Below, one piece after another: positions 33,983 to 42,670 of a stretch of DNA of 64,000 nucleotides. The notes under the pieces are model-generated. The model had not been told where the DNA came from, did no database searches, and saw only the letters and a program-made list of their open reading frames with translations. Both the position numbers and the translations under genes were made by a program. The stretch lies in the NCBI GenBank assembly GCA_963719805.1, contig CAVRDF010000009.1:1-64000 (forward strand), read 5' to 3'. Position 1 is the first letter of the stretch. Each line of letters starts with the position of its first letter. This stretch comes from JAMXLO01 sp963719805. Lineage in GTDB: Bacteria > Pseudomonadota > Alphaproteobacteria > Acetobacterales > Acetobacteraceae.

Positions 33983-34702
33983 ATGACGATTAACACGACT
34001 GCCATCAAGACACCCGAGGCCGCAGTCAGAGCGCAAACGCTGGCAAACTGGAAACGTGCATGGGCAGACCAAAAGGAAACACGAGATCCTATCGGGGCAA
34101 GGTGGGAGCGCCTGGAAGCTGCAGACCTGGCTGCAAAGGCGGCGCACGTGCTGAACCCGCGCAATAGCTTAACCGAACCGCTAAGCGTCGGCCGCGGAGG
34201 TGAATTGATTGTCGAAACGGCTGCGGTGCTGACCTCAGAAGAGCAACGCCTACGCGATACCGTTACAAGCAATCCAGACATGATTGCCGCCCGCGCCAGC
34301 ACTGACCGCCTTGAGTTGACTTCGGAAGCCGATGTTCTGTCGATGGCAGTGGATGTCGCTGACACAATCCAGGCAGCAAACAGTTTGGAAAAGATGCTGG
34401 CAGCTCAATTAGCCACGCTGCATATGCTGGCGATGAAGAATGCCGTCACCGCACGCACCTTCGCGGAAAAGGCGGCTGACATGTATGTTCCGGATAATCA
34501 GCGCCAAATTGCAAACACTGAAGCGACCCGCAGCACCAACGCAGCCGCGCGTGTATCGGAAGCATTCCAACGCGGAATGCTCACGTTGGACAGGCTGCGC
34601 AATGGTGGACGGCAGAATGTTGTCGTGCAGCACGTCAACGTCGGGAACGGGGCACAGGCGGTGGTTGCTGGGGCCATGAACGGCGTGGGGGGCTGCAAAT
34701 GA
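33983..34702 (+). CDS. Hypothetical helical protein of a two-gene mobile-type pair
   Basis: 239 residues, MTINTTAIKTPEAAVRAQTL, mostly helical. Repeated Ala-rich helices (about 100-180) lead to a C-terminal FQRGMLTLDRLRNGGRQNVV followed by QHVNVGNGAQAVVAG. A tail of this kind (NVVVQHVNVxxGGQAVVAG) recurs in alphaproteobacterial hypothetical proteins, usually next to an HGG-type small protein as here. Its stop overlaps the next ATG (ATGA). Function unknown. Confidence 0.65.
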   Translation: MTINTTAIKTPEAAVRAQTLANWKRAWADQKETRDPIGARWERLEAADLAAKAAHVLNPRNSLTEPLSVGRGGELIVETAAVLTSEEQRLRDTVTSNPDMIAARASTDRLELTSEADVLSMAVDVADTIQAANSLEKMLAAQLATLHMLAMKNAVTARTFAEKAADMYVPDNQRQIANTEATRSTNAAARVSEAFQRGMLTLDRLRNGGRQNVVVQHVNVGNGAQAVVAGAMNGVGGCK

Positions 34703-35001
34703 TGAGCGAGGGACCGGAGGAACCCATCCACTGGCGCGTCGGGCTGGCTGCGGCGGATGCGGCGCCGAGGTGTGGCGCCAAACGCAAGGTCAACGGGCAA
34801 AATTGCCGTGCTCCCGCAATGACCAATGGGCGCTGCCACAAGCACGGGGGAGCTTCAACCGGACCACGCACAGCCGAAGGGCTGGAACGTTGTCGCGCCG
34901 CGCCATGGAAGCATGGCGGCCGAAGCGCCGATGTGCGGGCCGCAGCGCGCGAGCGGGGCGAGGTGCGGCGGATGATTGCGGCGATCAGTGTTCACGACTG
35001 A
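34699..35001 (+). CDS. HGG-motif small protein (terminase-small-subunit-like)
   Basis: 100 residues. Core RCGAKRKVNGQNCRAPAMTN then GRCHKHGGASTGPRTAEGLE and WKHGGRSADVRAAARERG. The two Cys plus Cys-x-x-His suggest a small zinc site, and the HGG-x-STGPRT motif is a hallmark of a widespread small family sometimes annotated near phage packaging genes. Coupled to the preceding gene by ATGA overlap. Confidence 0.75.
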   Translation: MMSEGPEEPIHWRVGLAAADAAPRCGAKRKVNGQNCRAPAMTNGRCHKHGGASTGPRTAEGLERCRAAPWKHGGRSADVRAAARERGEVRRMIAAISVHD

Positions 35002-35051
35002 CAGCAAGGATGGGCCAATGTGCTGCGGCAGGTGGCCAAAATAGATGATCC

Positions 35052-35432
35052 CTACTTGGCTTCCGCTTGGTTCAATATCCGTTTCGTGTCAGCTAGGCAC
35101 AGAACGAGATAGGATTTTTCATAAGCCTCACGTGCATCGATCACCTTCTTTAGTTCGGCGTCATTCCTGATGGTATTATAGTTGACCCCATAGGGGGGGA
35201 GGCCATTCGTAGGTTCATTCGCAGTGCTCATTGTCAGCTTAATATGGCAATATTGCCAATACGGATCACCGATCCCAATTCGATCAGCATACGCAGACGT
35301 GTAGGCTTCGATCCGCTTCCACATATCGGTTGAGGGAGTGCCAATGTCGATCCCAAACGGATTTCGTTGGGCTGATGCCGAACCGGCAACGATCATTGTC
35401 ACGCAAGCACAGAATAGTCCCCACTTCCGCAT
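35052..35432 (-). CDS. Secreted hypothetical protein
   Basis: About 126 residues from ATG 35432 (MRKWGLFCACVTMIVAGSAS), which gives a clean signal peptide ending ASA. The mature part has two Cys (YCHIKL, LVLCLADTK), possibly disulfide-linked, and a helix ending AKRIL-type residues. The longer frame to 35459 adds nine polar residues before the signal and is less likely. Function unknown. Confidence 0.6.
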   Translation of the reverse strand: MRKWGLFCACVTMIVAGSASAQRNPFGIDIGTPSTDMWKRIEAYTSAYADRIGIGDPYWQYCHIKLTMSTANEPTNGLPPYGVNYNTIRNDAELKKVIDAREAYEKSYLVLCLADTKRILNQAEAK

Positions 35433-35539
35433 TGTTCTCTCCATACTAGTCGCAGTCATCGTATGGCGCCCCTTGCTAACGTGAAATGCGCAACAAATTC
35501 AGTTCGCTGGGATTGCTTCTCTCTCAGTGCCTGACTATG

Positions 35540-35778
35540 AACTCGTGCGGAACGAGCGATGCGCCTGAGCAACAGCATGGCCGAGGCGGCGTAGAGAAAG
35601 GCTGTGGCGGAATCGATGGTGGCCTCGAAGGCCATTGCCAATTGGCAGTGAGGCCCAGCCAAGCGAAGCAGCGTTCCACGACCCAGCGGCGCGGATGCAC
35701 GGCGAAGCCCACTTGATCAGGCGGCATGCGGACGATCTCGATCGCCACGCGGGTCGCATCTGCGACACGCTTCCGCCG
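35540..35778 (-). pseudogene. IS5-family transposase remnant, C-terminus, frameshifted
   Basis: The reading VADATRVAIEIVRMPPDQVG, PRRWVVERCFAWLG is the classic IS5/IS427-type end with the catalytic Glu in VVER. After a frame change (35.64-35.66 kb) comes FEATIDSATAFLYAASAMLL and LRRIARS. The rest of the element is missing. It lies immediately next to the tRNA-Thr 3' end. Confidence 0.8.
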
Positions 35779-35849
35779 CGGTTTTGGTAGCTATGTGGTT
35801 GCTATGGCTTTGAGGCCCACCGGTATCCGGCCACAAGCCATTGAAGTTA

Positions 35850-35924
35850 TGGTGCTGCTGGAGGGGATTGAACTCTCGACCTCCCCCTTACCAAGGGGGT
35901 GCTCTACCACTGAGCTACAGCAGC
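35850..35924 (-). tRNA. tRNA-Thr (GGT)
   Basis: Reads GCTGCTGTAGCTCAGTGGTA in the 5' half. A five-base anticodon stem CCCCC/GGGGG has loop TTGGTAA, so the anticodon is GGT. It is followed by AGGTC, T-arm TTCAATC, a seven-base acceptor pairing with GCTGCTG, and an encoded CCA. The T stem GAGAG/CCCTC has one A-C mismatch. It separates IS debris from dense housekeeping genes, with its 3' end on the IS side. Confidence 0.93.
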
Positions 35925-36153
35925 GCCGCGGCTGGTAAGCCACTGGAACTACTAGCGGTCCACCCATCCGACGGCAAGGGTCCACCGCTACACCACCGGG
36001 CGATTTTGTGGGCCGCAGTTGCCCGGGCCTGCCGCTACCCGCGCCGCCGCTGTTGTCGGGGTAATTGTCAACGACGCATTAAGGAATTTGAGACGAAGGC
36101 GCGGTTCTGGGCCGGTTGTGGCCGCCGGGAGACCCGAGTGCTACATCGCCGCG

Positions 36154-36339
36154 ATGACCGAGCGCCGCATTCCGACCGAGGCAGACGACAGCGGATCGGG
36201 GCCACCGCGTGGCACAGATTCAACTGTGGAATCGCGGAAACTTGCGACGCGCCGGCAACGCGAGGCCGAGGCCTTGCGGTCGAATCTGCGCAAGCGCAAG
36301 GATCAGGCACGGGCACGAGAAAAGCCAAAGCAGGAGTGA
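36154..36339 (+). CDS. Small conserved protein upstream of dcd (KDQARARxK type)
   Basis: 61 residues from ATG 36154 (MTERRIPTEADDSGSGPPRG), ending LRSNLRKRKDQARAREKPKQ. The end pattern ALRxNLRRRKDQARAR is common to small proteins encoded beside dcd/murA in alphaproteobacteria. Likely disordered N-terminus and a basic helix. It is followed by dcd after 78 bases. Confidence 0.65.
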   Translation: MTERRIPTEADDSGSGPPRGTDSTVESRKLATRRQREAEALRSNLRKRKDQARAREKPKQE

Positions 36340-36417
36340 GTGGTGTTTGAACGGGCGCGGCAGCTTCAATGGCCAGGGACCAACCCGACCGATCGCGATT
36401 TGTCCGGGGTCGCCTGA

Positions 36418-36972
36418 ATGCCCGTGATGTCCGACCGCTGGATCCGCCGCATGGCGCGGGACCACGGCATGATCGAACCGTTCGTCGAGGCGCAGAAGCG
36501 CGAAGGCGTGATCAGCTACGGGCTGTCTTCCTATGGCTACGACGCACGCGTCGCCGACGAGTTCAAGATCTTCACCAACATCGATTCCGCGGTGATCGAT
36601 CCGAAGGCCTTCGCCCCGACCAGTTTCGTCGATCGCACGACGGACACCTGCATCATTCCGCCGAACAGCTTCGCATTGGGCCATACGGTCGAATACTTCC
36701 GAATCCCGCGCGATGTGCTGGTGATCTGCCTCGGCAAGTCCACCTATGCGCGCTGCGGCATCATCGTGAACGTCACCCCGCTGGAACCAGAGTGGGAAGG
36801 CCAGGTGACAATAGAAATATCCAACACCACGCCGCTGCCGGCGAAGATCTACGCACAAGAGGGGATCTGCCAGTTCCTGTTCCTGCAAGGCAACGAGCCG
36901 TGCGAGACCAGCTACGCCGACAAGTCCGGGAAATACATGCGCCAGCGCGGCGTCTCACTGCCAAGGATGTAA
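36418..36972 (+). CDS. dcd: dCTP deaminase
   Basis: 184 residues. Converts dCTP to dUTP in thymidylate supply. Family blocks: VISYGLSSYGYDARVADEFK, KSTYARCGIIVNVTPLEPEW and EGQVTIEISNTTPLPAKIYA, which carry the catalytic Glu (in EISN) and substrate-binding Arg/Ser residues. C-terminus YADKSGKYMRQRGV as usual. It sits three bases upstream of murA on the same strand. Start ATG 36418; an inner ATG at 36427 is possible. Confidence 0.96.
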   Translation: MPVMSDRWIRRMARDHGMIEPFVEAQKREGVISYGLSSYGYDARVADEFKIFTNIDSAVIDPKAFAPTSFVDRTTDTCIIPPNSFALGHTVEYFRIPRDVLVICLGKSTYARCGIIVNVTPLEPEWEGQVTIEISNTTPLPAKIYAQEGICQFLFLQGNEPCETSYADKSGKYMRQRGVSLPRM

Positions 36973-36975
36973 GCA

Positions 36976-38238
36976 TTGGACCGTATTCGTATCCGCGGCG
37001 GACGCCCGTTGTCCGGCGACATCCTTATTGGCGGCGCGAAGAACGCCGCGCTGCCGCTGATGGCGGCGGCACTGCTGACCGACCAGCGCCTTGTGTTGTC
37101 CAACGTGCCGCAACTGGCCGATATCCAGACCATGGGCCTGCTGCTGAGCCAGCACGGCATCGCCGTCGAGCCGGTGGGAAATAATGGCCGCACATTGTCG
37201 CTCGGCGGCACGATCAATAACACCGAGGCACCGTACGATATCGTGCGGAAGATGCGCGCGTCGTTCCTGGTGCTCGGACCGCTGCTGGCGCGCTCGGGTG
37301 AGGCACGCGTGTCCCTGCCGGGAGGCTGCGCAATCGGCGCGCGGCCGATCGATCTGCACCTTAAGGGGTTGGAGCAGATGGGTGCGACCTTCCGGCTCGA
37401 CAGCGGCTACATCGACGGATCGGTGCAGGGCCGGCTGCGCGGCACCACAATCGTGTTCCCGTTCGTGTCGGTCGGTGCGACGGAGAATCTGTTGATGGCC
37501 GCGGCGCTGGCGGATGGGCAAACCGTTCTCGCCAACGCCGCACGCGAACCGGAAATCGGCGACCTTGCGCGCTGCCTTATTGCAATGGGCGCCCGCATAA
37601 GCGGCATCGACAGCGATCGGCTGACGATTGACGGCGTCGAACGCCTGCACGGCGCCGAACACGCGATCATTCCGGACCGCATCGAGACCGGCACGTATGC
37701 CTGCGCGGCCGCGATCACCGGCGGCGAGGTCACCTTGACGAACGCGCGGCTCACGCATCTTGGCGCCACGGTGCGGACGCTGCGCGAGGCCGGGGTCGAA
37801 ATCCTGGAAGAAACCGACGGTTTGCGCGTGCGGCGGCTGAACGGGCTGCATGGTGCGGATGCGATGACAGAACCGTATCCGGGTTTCCCAACCGACATGC
37901 AGGCGCAGTTCATGTCGTTGATGGCGATCGCCGAAGGTGCCGCTATGGTCACCGAAACCATTTTCGAGAACCGCTTCATGCACGTGTCGGAACTGAACCG
38001 CATGGGCGCGCGCATCAATGTGCACGGCGCGTCGGCGATCATCCGCGGCGTGCCGGCACTATCGGGCGCGCCGGTGATGGCGACCGACCTGCGGGCGTCG
38101 GTTTCGCTGGTCCTCGCCGGACTCGCGGCGCGGGGCGAGACGGTGGTGAACCGCGTGTATCATCTCGATCGCGGCTATGAAGCGGTCGAACAGAAACTCG
38201 CGGCCTGCGGCGCGGACATCGAACGCCTGGCAGGCTGA
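36976..38238 (+). CDS. murA: UDP-N-acetylglucosamine 1-carboxyvinyltransferase
   Basis: 420 residues, first committed step of peptidoglycan synthesis (transfer of enolpyruvate from PEP to UDP-GlcNAc). It opens MDRIRIRGGRPLSGDILIGG with a TTG start three bases after dcd. The PEP-binding Cys is in LPGGCAIGARPIDLHLKGLE near residue 115, the site alkylated by fosfomycin. The LGATVRTLREAGVE and YPGFPTDMQAQFMSLMAIAE blocks are conserved. Full length, no anomalies. Confidence 0.97.
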   Translation: MDRIRIRGGRPLSGDILIGGAKNAALPLMAAALLTDQRLVLSNVPQLADIQTMGLLLSQHGIAVEPVGNNGRTLSLGGTINNTEAPYDIVRKMRASFLVLGPLLARSGEARVSLPGGCAIGARPIDLHLKGLEQMGATFRLDSGYIDGSVQGRLRGTTIVFPFVSVGATENLLMAAALADGQTVLANAAREPEIGDLARCLIAMGARISGIDSDRLTIDGVERLHGAEHAIIPDRIETGTYACAAAITGGEVTLTNARLTHLGATVRTLREAGVEILEETDGLRVRRLNGLHGADAMTEPYPGFPTDMQAQFMSLMAIAEGAAMVTETIFENRFMHVSELNRMGARINVHGASAIIRGVPALSGAPVMATDLRASVSLVLAGLAARGETVVNRVYHLDRGYEAVEQKLAACGADIERLAG

Positions 38239-38309
38239 TCGCAGCCTCCGCTTTCACCCGATCCTGGCGTCTGCCAGACTGGACCAAACAAAGTCCGGGA
38301 GGGACAGGC

Positions 38310-39848
38310 ATGGCATTTTCATTGGAACGCCGCGCGTTGCTGGCGGGAACCGCCGCGAGTGTGGTTCTGCCACTGCGCCAGGCGGGTGCGCAGTCCGCCA
38401 GTGTGTTGAACATCGCAACCACCGGCGATCCCGGACCGCTCGACCCAACACCTGTCACCTCTGACCTGCTCTCGGAGATCACCCAGCTGTTCTACGAAAC
38501 GCTGTACATCTTCGGACCTGATTTCAGTATCGCGCCGTTGCTGGCGGCCGAACTGCCGGAAATCAGCGACGGCGGCAAACGCTATATCATCAAGCTGCGC
38601 AGCGGCGTGCCGTATCATGACGGCAGCGCGATGAATGCCGACGACGTGGTGGCGTCACTGCAGCGATGGGGCCGCCTGTCACCACGCGGGCGCACACCGT
38701 GGACGTTCCTTGATTCGATCTCGGCGAAAGACCCCTCAACTGTCGAGATCGTGCTGAAGCAGGCGTATTCGCCACTATTGAATCTGCTGGCATTCCCGAA
38801 TGGCTCGCCGCAGATCATGCCGAAGCGGGTTGCAACCGCGCCAGATCCACTGAAGGAGTTCGTCGGCACAGGGCCGTTCAAGCTGATCGAATACAAGCCG
38901 GACACCTGGGTGCGTGTCGGCAAGTTCGCGCAGTACGCGTCGCCGCCTGGGGCGGCAAACGGCTATGTGGGCAAGCGCGAGGCGCTGGTCGATGAAATCC
39001 GTTTCCTGCCGTCGCCCAATCCGACGACGCGCGCTGATGGGTTACTGGCCGGGCAGTATCATTGGGCCGATAACCTGACGCCGGAAAGCTATGCGCGCAT
39101 CCAAGGCAAGCCGGATGTTGTGCCCGGCACGCTGACGGCCGCGTTGTGGGTATTGTTCATCATGAACACCAAGCAGGGCGCGATGAGCAACGTGCTGTTG
39201 CGCCGCGCCGCGCAGGCCGCGATCAACTGCGGCGATGCGCTGTCGGCTGCGTTCGGCGACAAGAAGCTGTGGACGCTGCAAGGCTCGATCTATCCGGAGG
39301 GCACGGCTTGGTTCGACGGCGAAGCGCCTGGCTACAACCAGGGCAACACCGACAAGGCGGCGGCGCTGTTGAAACAGGCCGGCTATAAGGGCGAACCGAT
39401 CCGCATCCTGACCAGCACGCAATACGATTATCAATACAAGACCGCACAGGTGATCGAGGCCAACCTGACCGAGGCCGGCTTCAAGATCGACCTGGTTGTC
39501 ACCGACTGGGCGACAATATTGCAGCGCCGGCAGAAGCCGGATCAGTGGGAGGCCTTCGTTACCGGACACGGCGTGGTTCCGGAACCTTCCTCCATCACCG
39601 TCTTCAATCCGAGCTATCCCGGATGGTGGGATACACCGGAGAAGCACGCGCTGCTGGACCAATTCACCACCGAGAGCGACACCGCGAAGCGCATCCCGAT
39701 CTGGAAGAAACTTCAGGCGCAGTTCTATATCGATGCACCGACGGTGAAAGTGGGTGCGGGCTACACCACGTTCGGCGCCAACAAGAAAATGAGTGGCTTC
39801 TATCCGGGGATCTGGCCGGCCTTCTGGAACACGAAGCTATCGGGATGA
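38310..39848 (+). CDS. Dipeptide/nickel-type ABC transporter substrate-binding protein
   Basis: 512 residues of the SBP_bac_5 family. A twin-arginine-like leader (LERRALLAGTAASVVLPL) precedes the mature two-lobe protein. Family blocks include PEISDGGKRYIIKLRSGVPY with YHDGSAMNADDVV, and FVGTGPFKLIEYKPDTWVRV. It delivers oligopeptides or similar ligands to the permeases encoded directly downstream. GGGAGGG lies before ATG 38310. Ligand unknown. Confidence 0.93.
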   Translation: MAFSLERRALLAGTAASVVLPLRQAGAQSASVLNIATTGDPGPLDPTPVTSDLLSEITQLFYETLYIFGPDFSIAPLLAAELPEISDGGKRYIIKLRSGVPYHDGSAMNADDVVASLQRWGRLSPRGRTPWTFLDSISAKDPSTVEIVLKQAYSPLLNLLAFPNGSPQIMPKRVATAPDPLKEFVGTGPFKLIEYKPDTWVRVGKFAQYASPPGAANGYVGKREALVDEIRFLPSPNPTTRADGLLAGQYHWADNLTPESYARIQGKPDVVPGTLTAALWVLFIMNTKQGAMSNVLLRRAAQAAINCGDALSAAFGDKKLWTLQGSIYPEGTAWFDGEAPGYNQGNTDKAAALLKQAGYKGEPIRILTSTQYDYQYKTAQVIEANLTEAGFKIDLVVTDWATILQRRQKPDQWEAFVTGHGVVPEPSSITVFNPSYPGWWDTPEKHALLDQFTTESDTAKRIPIWKKLQAQFYIDAPTVKVGAGYTTFGANKKMSGFYPGIWPAFWNTKLSG

Positions 39849-39849
39849 C

Positions 39850-40791
39850 ATGACGCGATATCTGCTGCGTCGCCTCGCCGGGATGTTCGTCGTTATGTTC
39901 CTGGTAGCGACGATAGTTTTCGTCATCGCGCATATCATTCCGGGCGATCCGGCGGCGGTGATGCTGGGACCTGCGGCCACCGCCGCTGACATCGCCGCGT
40001 TGCGAACAAGGCTGGGGCTCGATGCGTCGCTGCCGGTGCAGTACGTGCAGTTCATGCAGTCGGTGGCGCAATTGCGGCTGGGTGAATCGATCTTCCTGGG
40101 CCGCAGCGTCGTCCAGGCCCTGGCCGAACGGGCACCGTTGACGCTGCAGCTGACTGTGCTTGCCGCCGGACTTGCCACGCTCATCGGCGTGCCGATCGGC
40201 GTGCTGTCCGCGGTGAAGCGCGGCAGCTTCGTCGATCAGGCGTTGACCGCGTCAGCAATGGCCGGCGCCAGTTTGCCAAGCTTCTGGATCGGGCTGACGC
40301 TGATCGAGTACCTTGCTGTGCGCCTGCACTGGCTTCCGGTCGCCGGCTACGGTCCGCCGGATTCCACAGCGCTGGAACGGCTGACATATCTGATCATGCC
40401 GGCGATCGCGCTTGGCATCCCAAGTTCGGCGCTGATCATGCGGTTCACCCGCACCAGCATGCTGGACGTGCTGCAGGAGGATTACGTCCGGACGGCGCGC
40501 GCCAAAGGGCTGCGTCCTGCCAGCGTGGTCTTCAAGCACGCGTTCCGCAATGCACGAACCTCAGTCCTGACCGTCATCGGCCTGACGGTTGCCGGTTTGC
40601 TCGGGGGCGCCATTGTCACCGAGACCGTGTTCGCTCTGCCGGGTGTCGGTAATCTCGTTGTCTCCGCAGTATTGCGTCGAGACTATCCGGTGATCCAGGG
40701 CGCACTGCTGGTGATCTCTGGTGTGTATGTGCTGATCAATCTTGGCATTGACATCCTATACGCGGTGATCGATCCGCGGGTACGTTACTGA
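39850..40791 (+). CDS. ABC transporter permease, DppB/OppB type
   Basis: About 313 residues from ATG 39850, two bases after the preceding stop. MTRYLLRRLAGMFVVMFLVA is the typical first segment, and HIIPGDPAAVMLGPAA the periplasmic loop; the EAA-like cytoplasmic loop VRTARAKGLRPASVVFKHAF contacts the ATPases. Six membrane segments. The open frame upstream (to 39793) belongs to the binding protein's antisense frame shift and is not used. Confidence 0.94.
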   Translation: MTRYLLRRLAGMFVVMFLVATIVFVIAHIIPGDPAAVMLGPAATAADIAALRTRLGLDASLPVQYVQFMQSVAQLRLGESIFLGRSVVQALAERAPLTLQLTVLAAGLATLIGVPIGVLSAVKRGSFVDQALTASAMAGASLPSFWIGLTLIEYLAVRLHWLPVAGYGPPDSTALERLTYLIMPAIALGIPSSALIMRFTRTSMLDVLQEDYVRTARAKGLRPASVVFKHAFRNARTSVLTVIGLTVAGLLGGAIVTETVFALPGVGNLVVSAVLRRDYPVIQGALLVISGVYVLINLGIDILYAVIDPRVRY

Positions 40792-41681
40792 TGGCCGGCA
40801 CAACCGCCGCACTGCCGATGCAGCCCTCCAGCCGCTCGCACTCGCCCGCATTGCTGGTGCTGCGCCGGCTGATCCGGCGGCGTCTGGTACTGATCAGCCT
40901 GTTCATTCTGCTGGTGATGCTGGTGGCCGCGGTGGGCGCGCCGTGGCTTGCACCTTATGCGCCGCGCAAGATGGACATCGCGCACCGCCTCGCCGCTCCC
41001 TCGGCGGCGCATTGGTTCGGCACCGACGAGTTCGGCCGCGACGTGCTGACGCGCTGCATGTATGGCGCGCAGCTATCGTTGACCGTTGGCTTCCTTGTCG
41101 TGCTGGTTTCGCTGACGCTCGGCACCGCATTGGGCGTGGTTTCGGGCTACGTGCGCCAGCTCGACAGCTTGCTGATGCGGGTCACCGATGCACTGATGGC
41201 ATTCCCCGACATATTGCTGGCAATCGCGCTGATGGCAGCCTTGGGCGCCTCGCTGACCGACGTGGTGATCGCACTCGGCACCGTCTATACGCCGCGCGTG
41301 GCGCGGGTGGCGCGCGGCGCAGTTCTGGTGCTGCGCGAGTTGCAGTTCATCGAGGCGGCGGAAGCGCTTGGTGCCAGCGGAAGACGGGTGATCGTGGTGC
41401 ATCTGTTGCCCAATTTGATGTCGCCGTTGCTGGTGCAGGGCACCTTTGTGTTCGCGTTTTCCATCCTGACGGAAGCCGCGCTGTCGTTCCTTGGCGCGGG
41501 CGTGCCGCCAACCAGCCCGACCTGGGGCAACATGATCGCGACGGCACAGGAGTACATGCAGAACGCAGACTGGCTGATCCTCGCACCCGGGCTGTGTATC
41601 GTGCTGACTGTGCTCGCGCTGCAAGCAGTCGGCGACGGGTTGCGTGACGCACTCGATCCAAGGTTGCGCCGCCTGACATGA
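40791..41681 (+). CDS. ABC transporter permease, DppC/OppC type
   Basis: 296 residues. A short cytoplasmic N-terminus leads to membrane segment 1 (LVLISLFILLVMLVAAVG), the HWFGTDEFGRDVLTRCMYGA family motif and the EAA-like loop EAAEALGASGRRVIVVHLLP. Its ATG shares one base with the stop of the DppB-type gene, so they are coupled. It forms the heterodimeric channel with that protein. Confidence 0.94.
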   Translation: MAGTTAALPMQPSSRSHSPALLVLRRLIRRRLVLISLFILLVMLVAAVGAPWLAPYAPRKMDIAHRLAAPSAAHWFGTDEFGRDVLTRCMYGAQLSLTVGFLVVLVSLTLGTALGVVSGYVRQLDSLLMRVTDALMAFPDILLAIALMAALGASLTDVVIALGTVYTPRVARVARGAVLVLRELQFIEAAEALGASGRRVIVVHLLPNLMSPLLVQGTFVFAFSILTEAALSFLGAGVPPTSPTWGNMIATAQEYMQNADWLILAPGLCIVLTVLALQAVGDGLRDALDPRLRRLT

Positions 41682-42670
41682 CCCCGCCGCCGTTGCTCGA
41701 AGTACAGGACCTGCAGACGCTGTTCCATGCCGAAGGCGAAGTGGCTCGCGCGGTCGATGGGGTCAGCTTCACGCTTGGCGAAGGCGAGACGCTGGCGATC
41801 GTGGGCGAGTCCGGCAGCGGCAAGTCGGTTACCTCGCTCTCCATCATGCGGCTGGTCCCGATACCGCCGGGCGAGATCGCCGCCGGGCGTGTGCTGTTCC
41901 GCGGGCGGGACCTGCTGGTGTTGCCCGAGGCGGAGATGCGGAACATCCGCGGAAACGATATCGGCATGATCTTCCAGGAACCGATGAGCAGCCTGAATCC
42001 GCTGCTTACGGTGGGCGAACAGATTGCCGAGGTGGTGCGATTGCACCAGGGTCTCGGCCGGACCGCGGCGCGACGGCGTGCGATCGAGATGCTGGCGCGC
42101 GTCAACATCCCCGATCCTGAGCGCCGCGCGGGCGAATATCCGCACCGCCTGTCCGGCGGTATGCGGCAGCGCGTGATGATCGCGATGGCCCTGGCCTGCC
42201 GCCCTGCCCTGCTGATCGCCGATGAACCCACGACCGCATTGGACGTGACAATACAGTCGCAGATACTGCACCTCATACGCGCCTTGCAGGTGGAGATGAA
42301 CATGAGCGTGCTGTTCATCACGCATAATCTTGGCGTGGTGGCACAGATCGCCGACCGGGTCGCGGTGATGTATGCTGGCCGTATCGTCGAGCAAGGCGAC
42401 GTAACGACCGTCTTCTCATCGCCGCTGCATCCGTACACGCGCGCCCTGCTCAGCAGCATTCCCCGGGTGGAGAGCAGCGGCCGCGATCCGGCCCGCCGGC
42501 TGCTCTCGATTCCCGGCCAAGTGCCAAGTCCCTCCGCACTGCCGCCCGGATGCAGCTACGCGCCGCGTTGTCCGCTCGCGGATGAAATGTGCCGCAGCAC
42601 AATGCCGCCGATCGCCAGCGTGCTATCCGGCCATGACGTGCGCTGCCATCACTGGCAGGCCCGGTCATGA
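41678..42670 (+). CDS. ABC transporter ATPase, DppD/OppD type
   Basis: 330 residues. Walker A GESGSGKSVT, signature LSGGMRQRVMIAMALA, Walker B ALLIADEPTTALD, and the His of LFITHNLGVV are intact. The C-terminal oligopeptide-transporter extension has the Cys pattern CSYAPRCPLADEMC, which in this family can bind an iron-sulfur cluster. ATGA overlap with the permease stop. Confidence 0.95.
   Translation: MTPPPLLEVQDLQTLFHAEGEVARAVDGVSFTLGEGETLAIVGESGSGKSVTSLSIMRLVPIPPGEIAAGRVLFRGRDLLVLPEAEMRNIRGNDIGMIFQEPMSSLNPLLTVGEQIAEVVRLHQGLGRTAARRRAIEMLARVNIPDPERRAGEYPHRLSGGMRQRVMIAMALACRPALLIADEPTTALDVTIQSQILHLIRALQVEMNMSVLFITHNLGVVAQIADRVAVMYAGRIVEQGDVTTVFSSPLHPYTRALLSSIPRVESSGRDPARRLLSIPGQVPSPSALPPGCSYAPRCPLADEMCRSTMPPIASVLSGHDVRCHHWQARS

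Noticed and set aside
35850..35924. tRNA fragment rather than a gene
   Set aside because: All arms, the anticodon loop and an encoded CCA are complete; one T-stem mismatch alone does not make it a fragment.
36220..38042. Long minus-strand frames opposite dcd and murA
   Set aside because: They are antisense shadows of two certain genes in GC-rich sequence.
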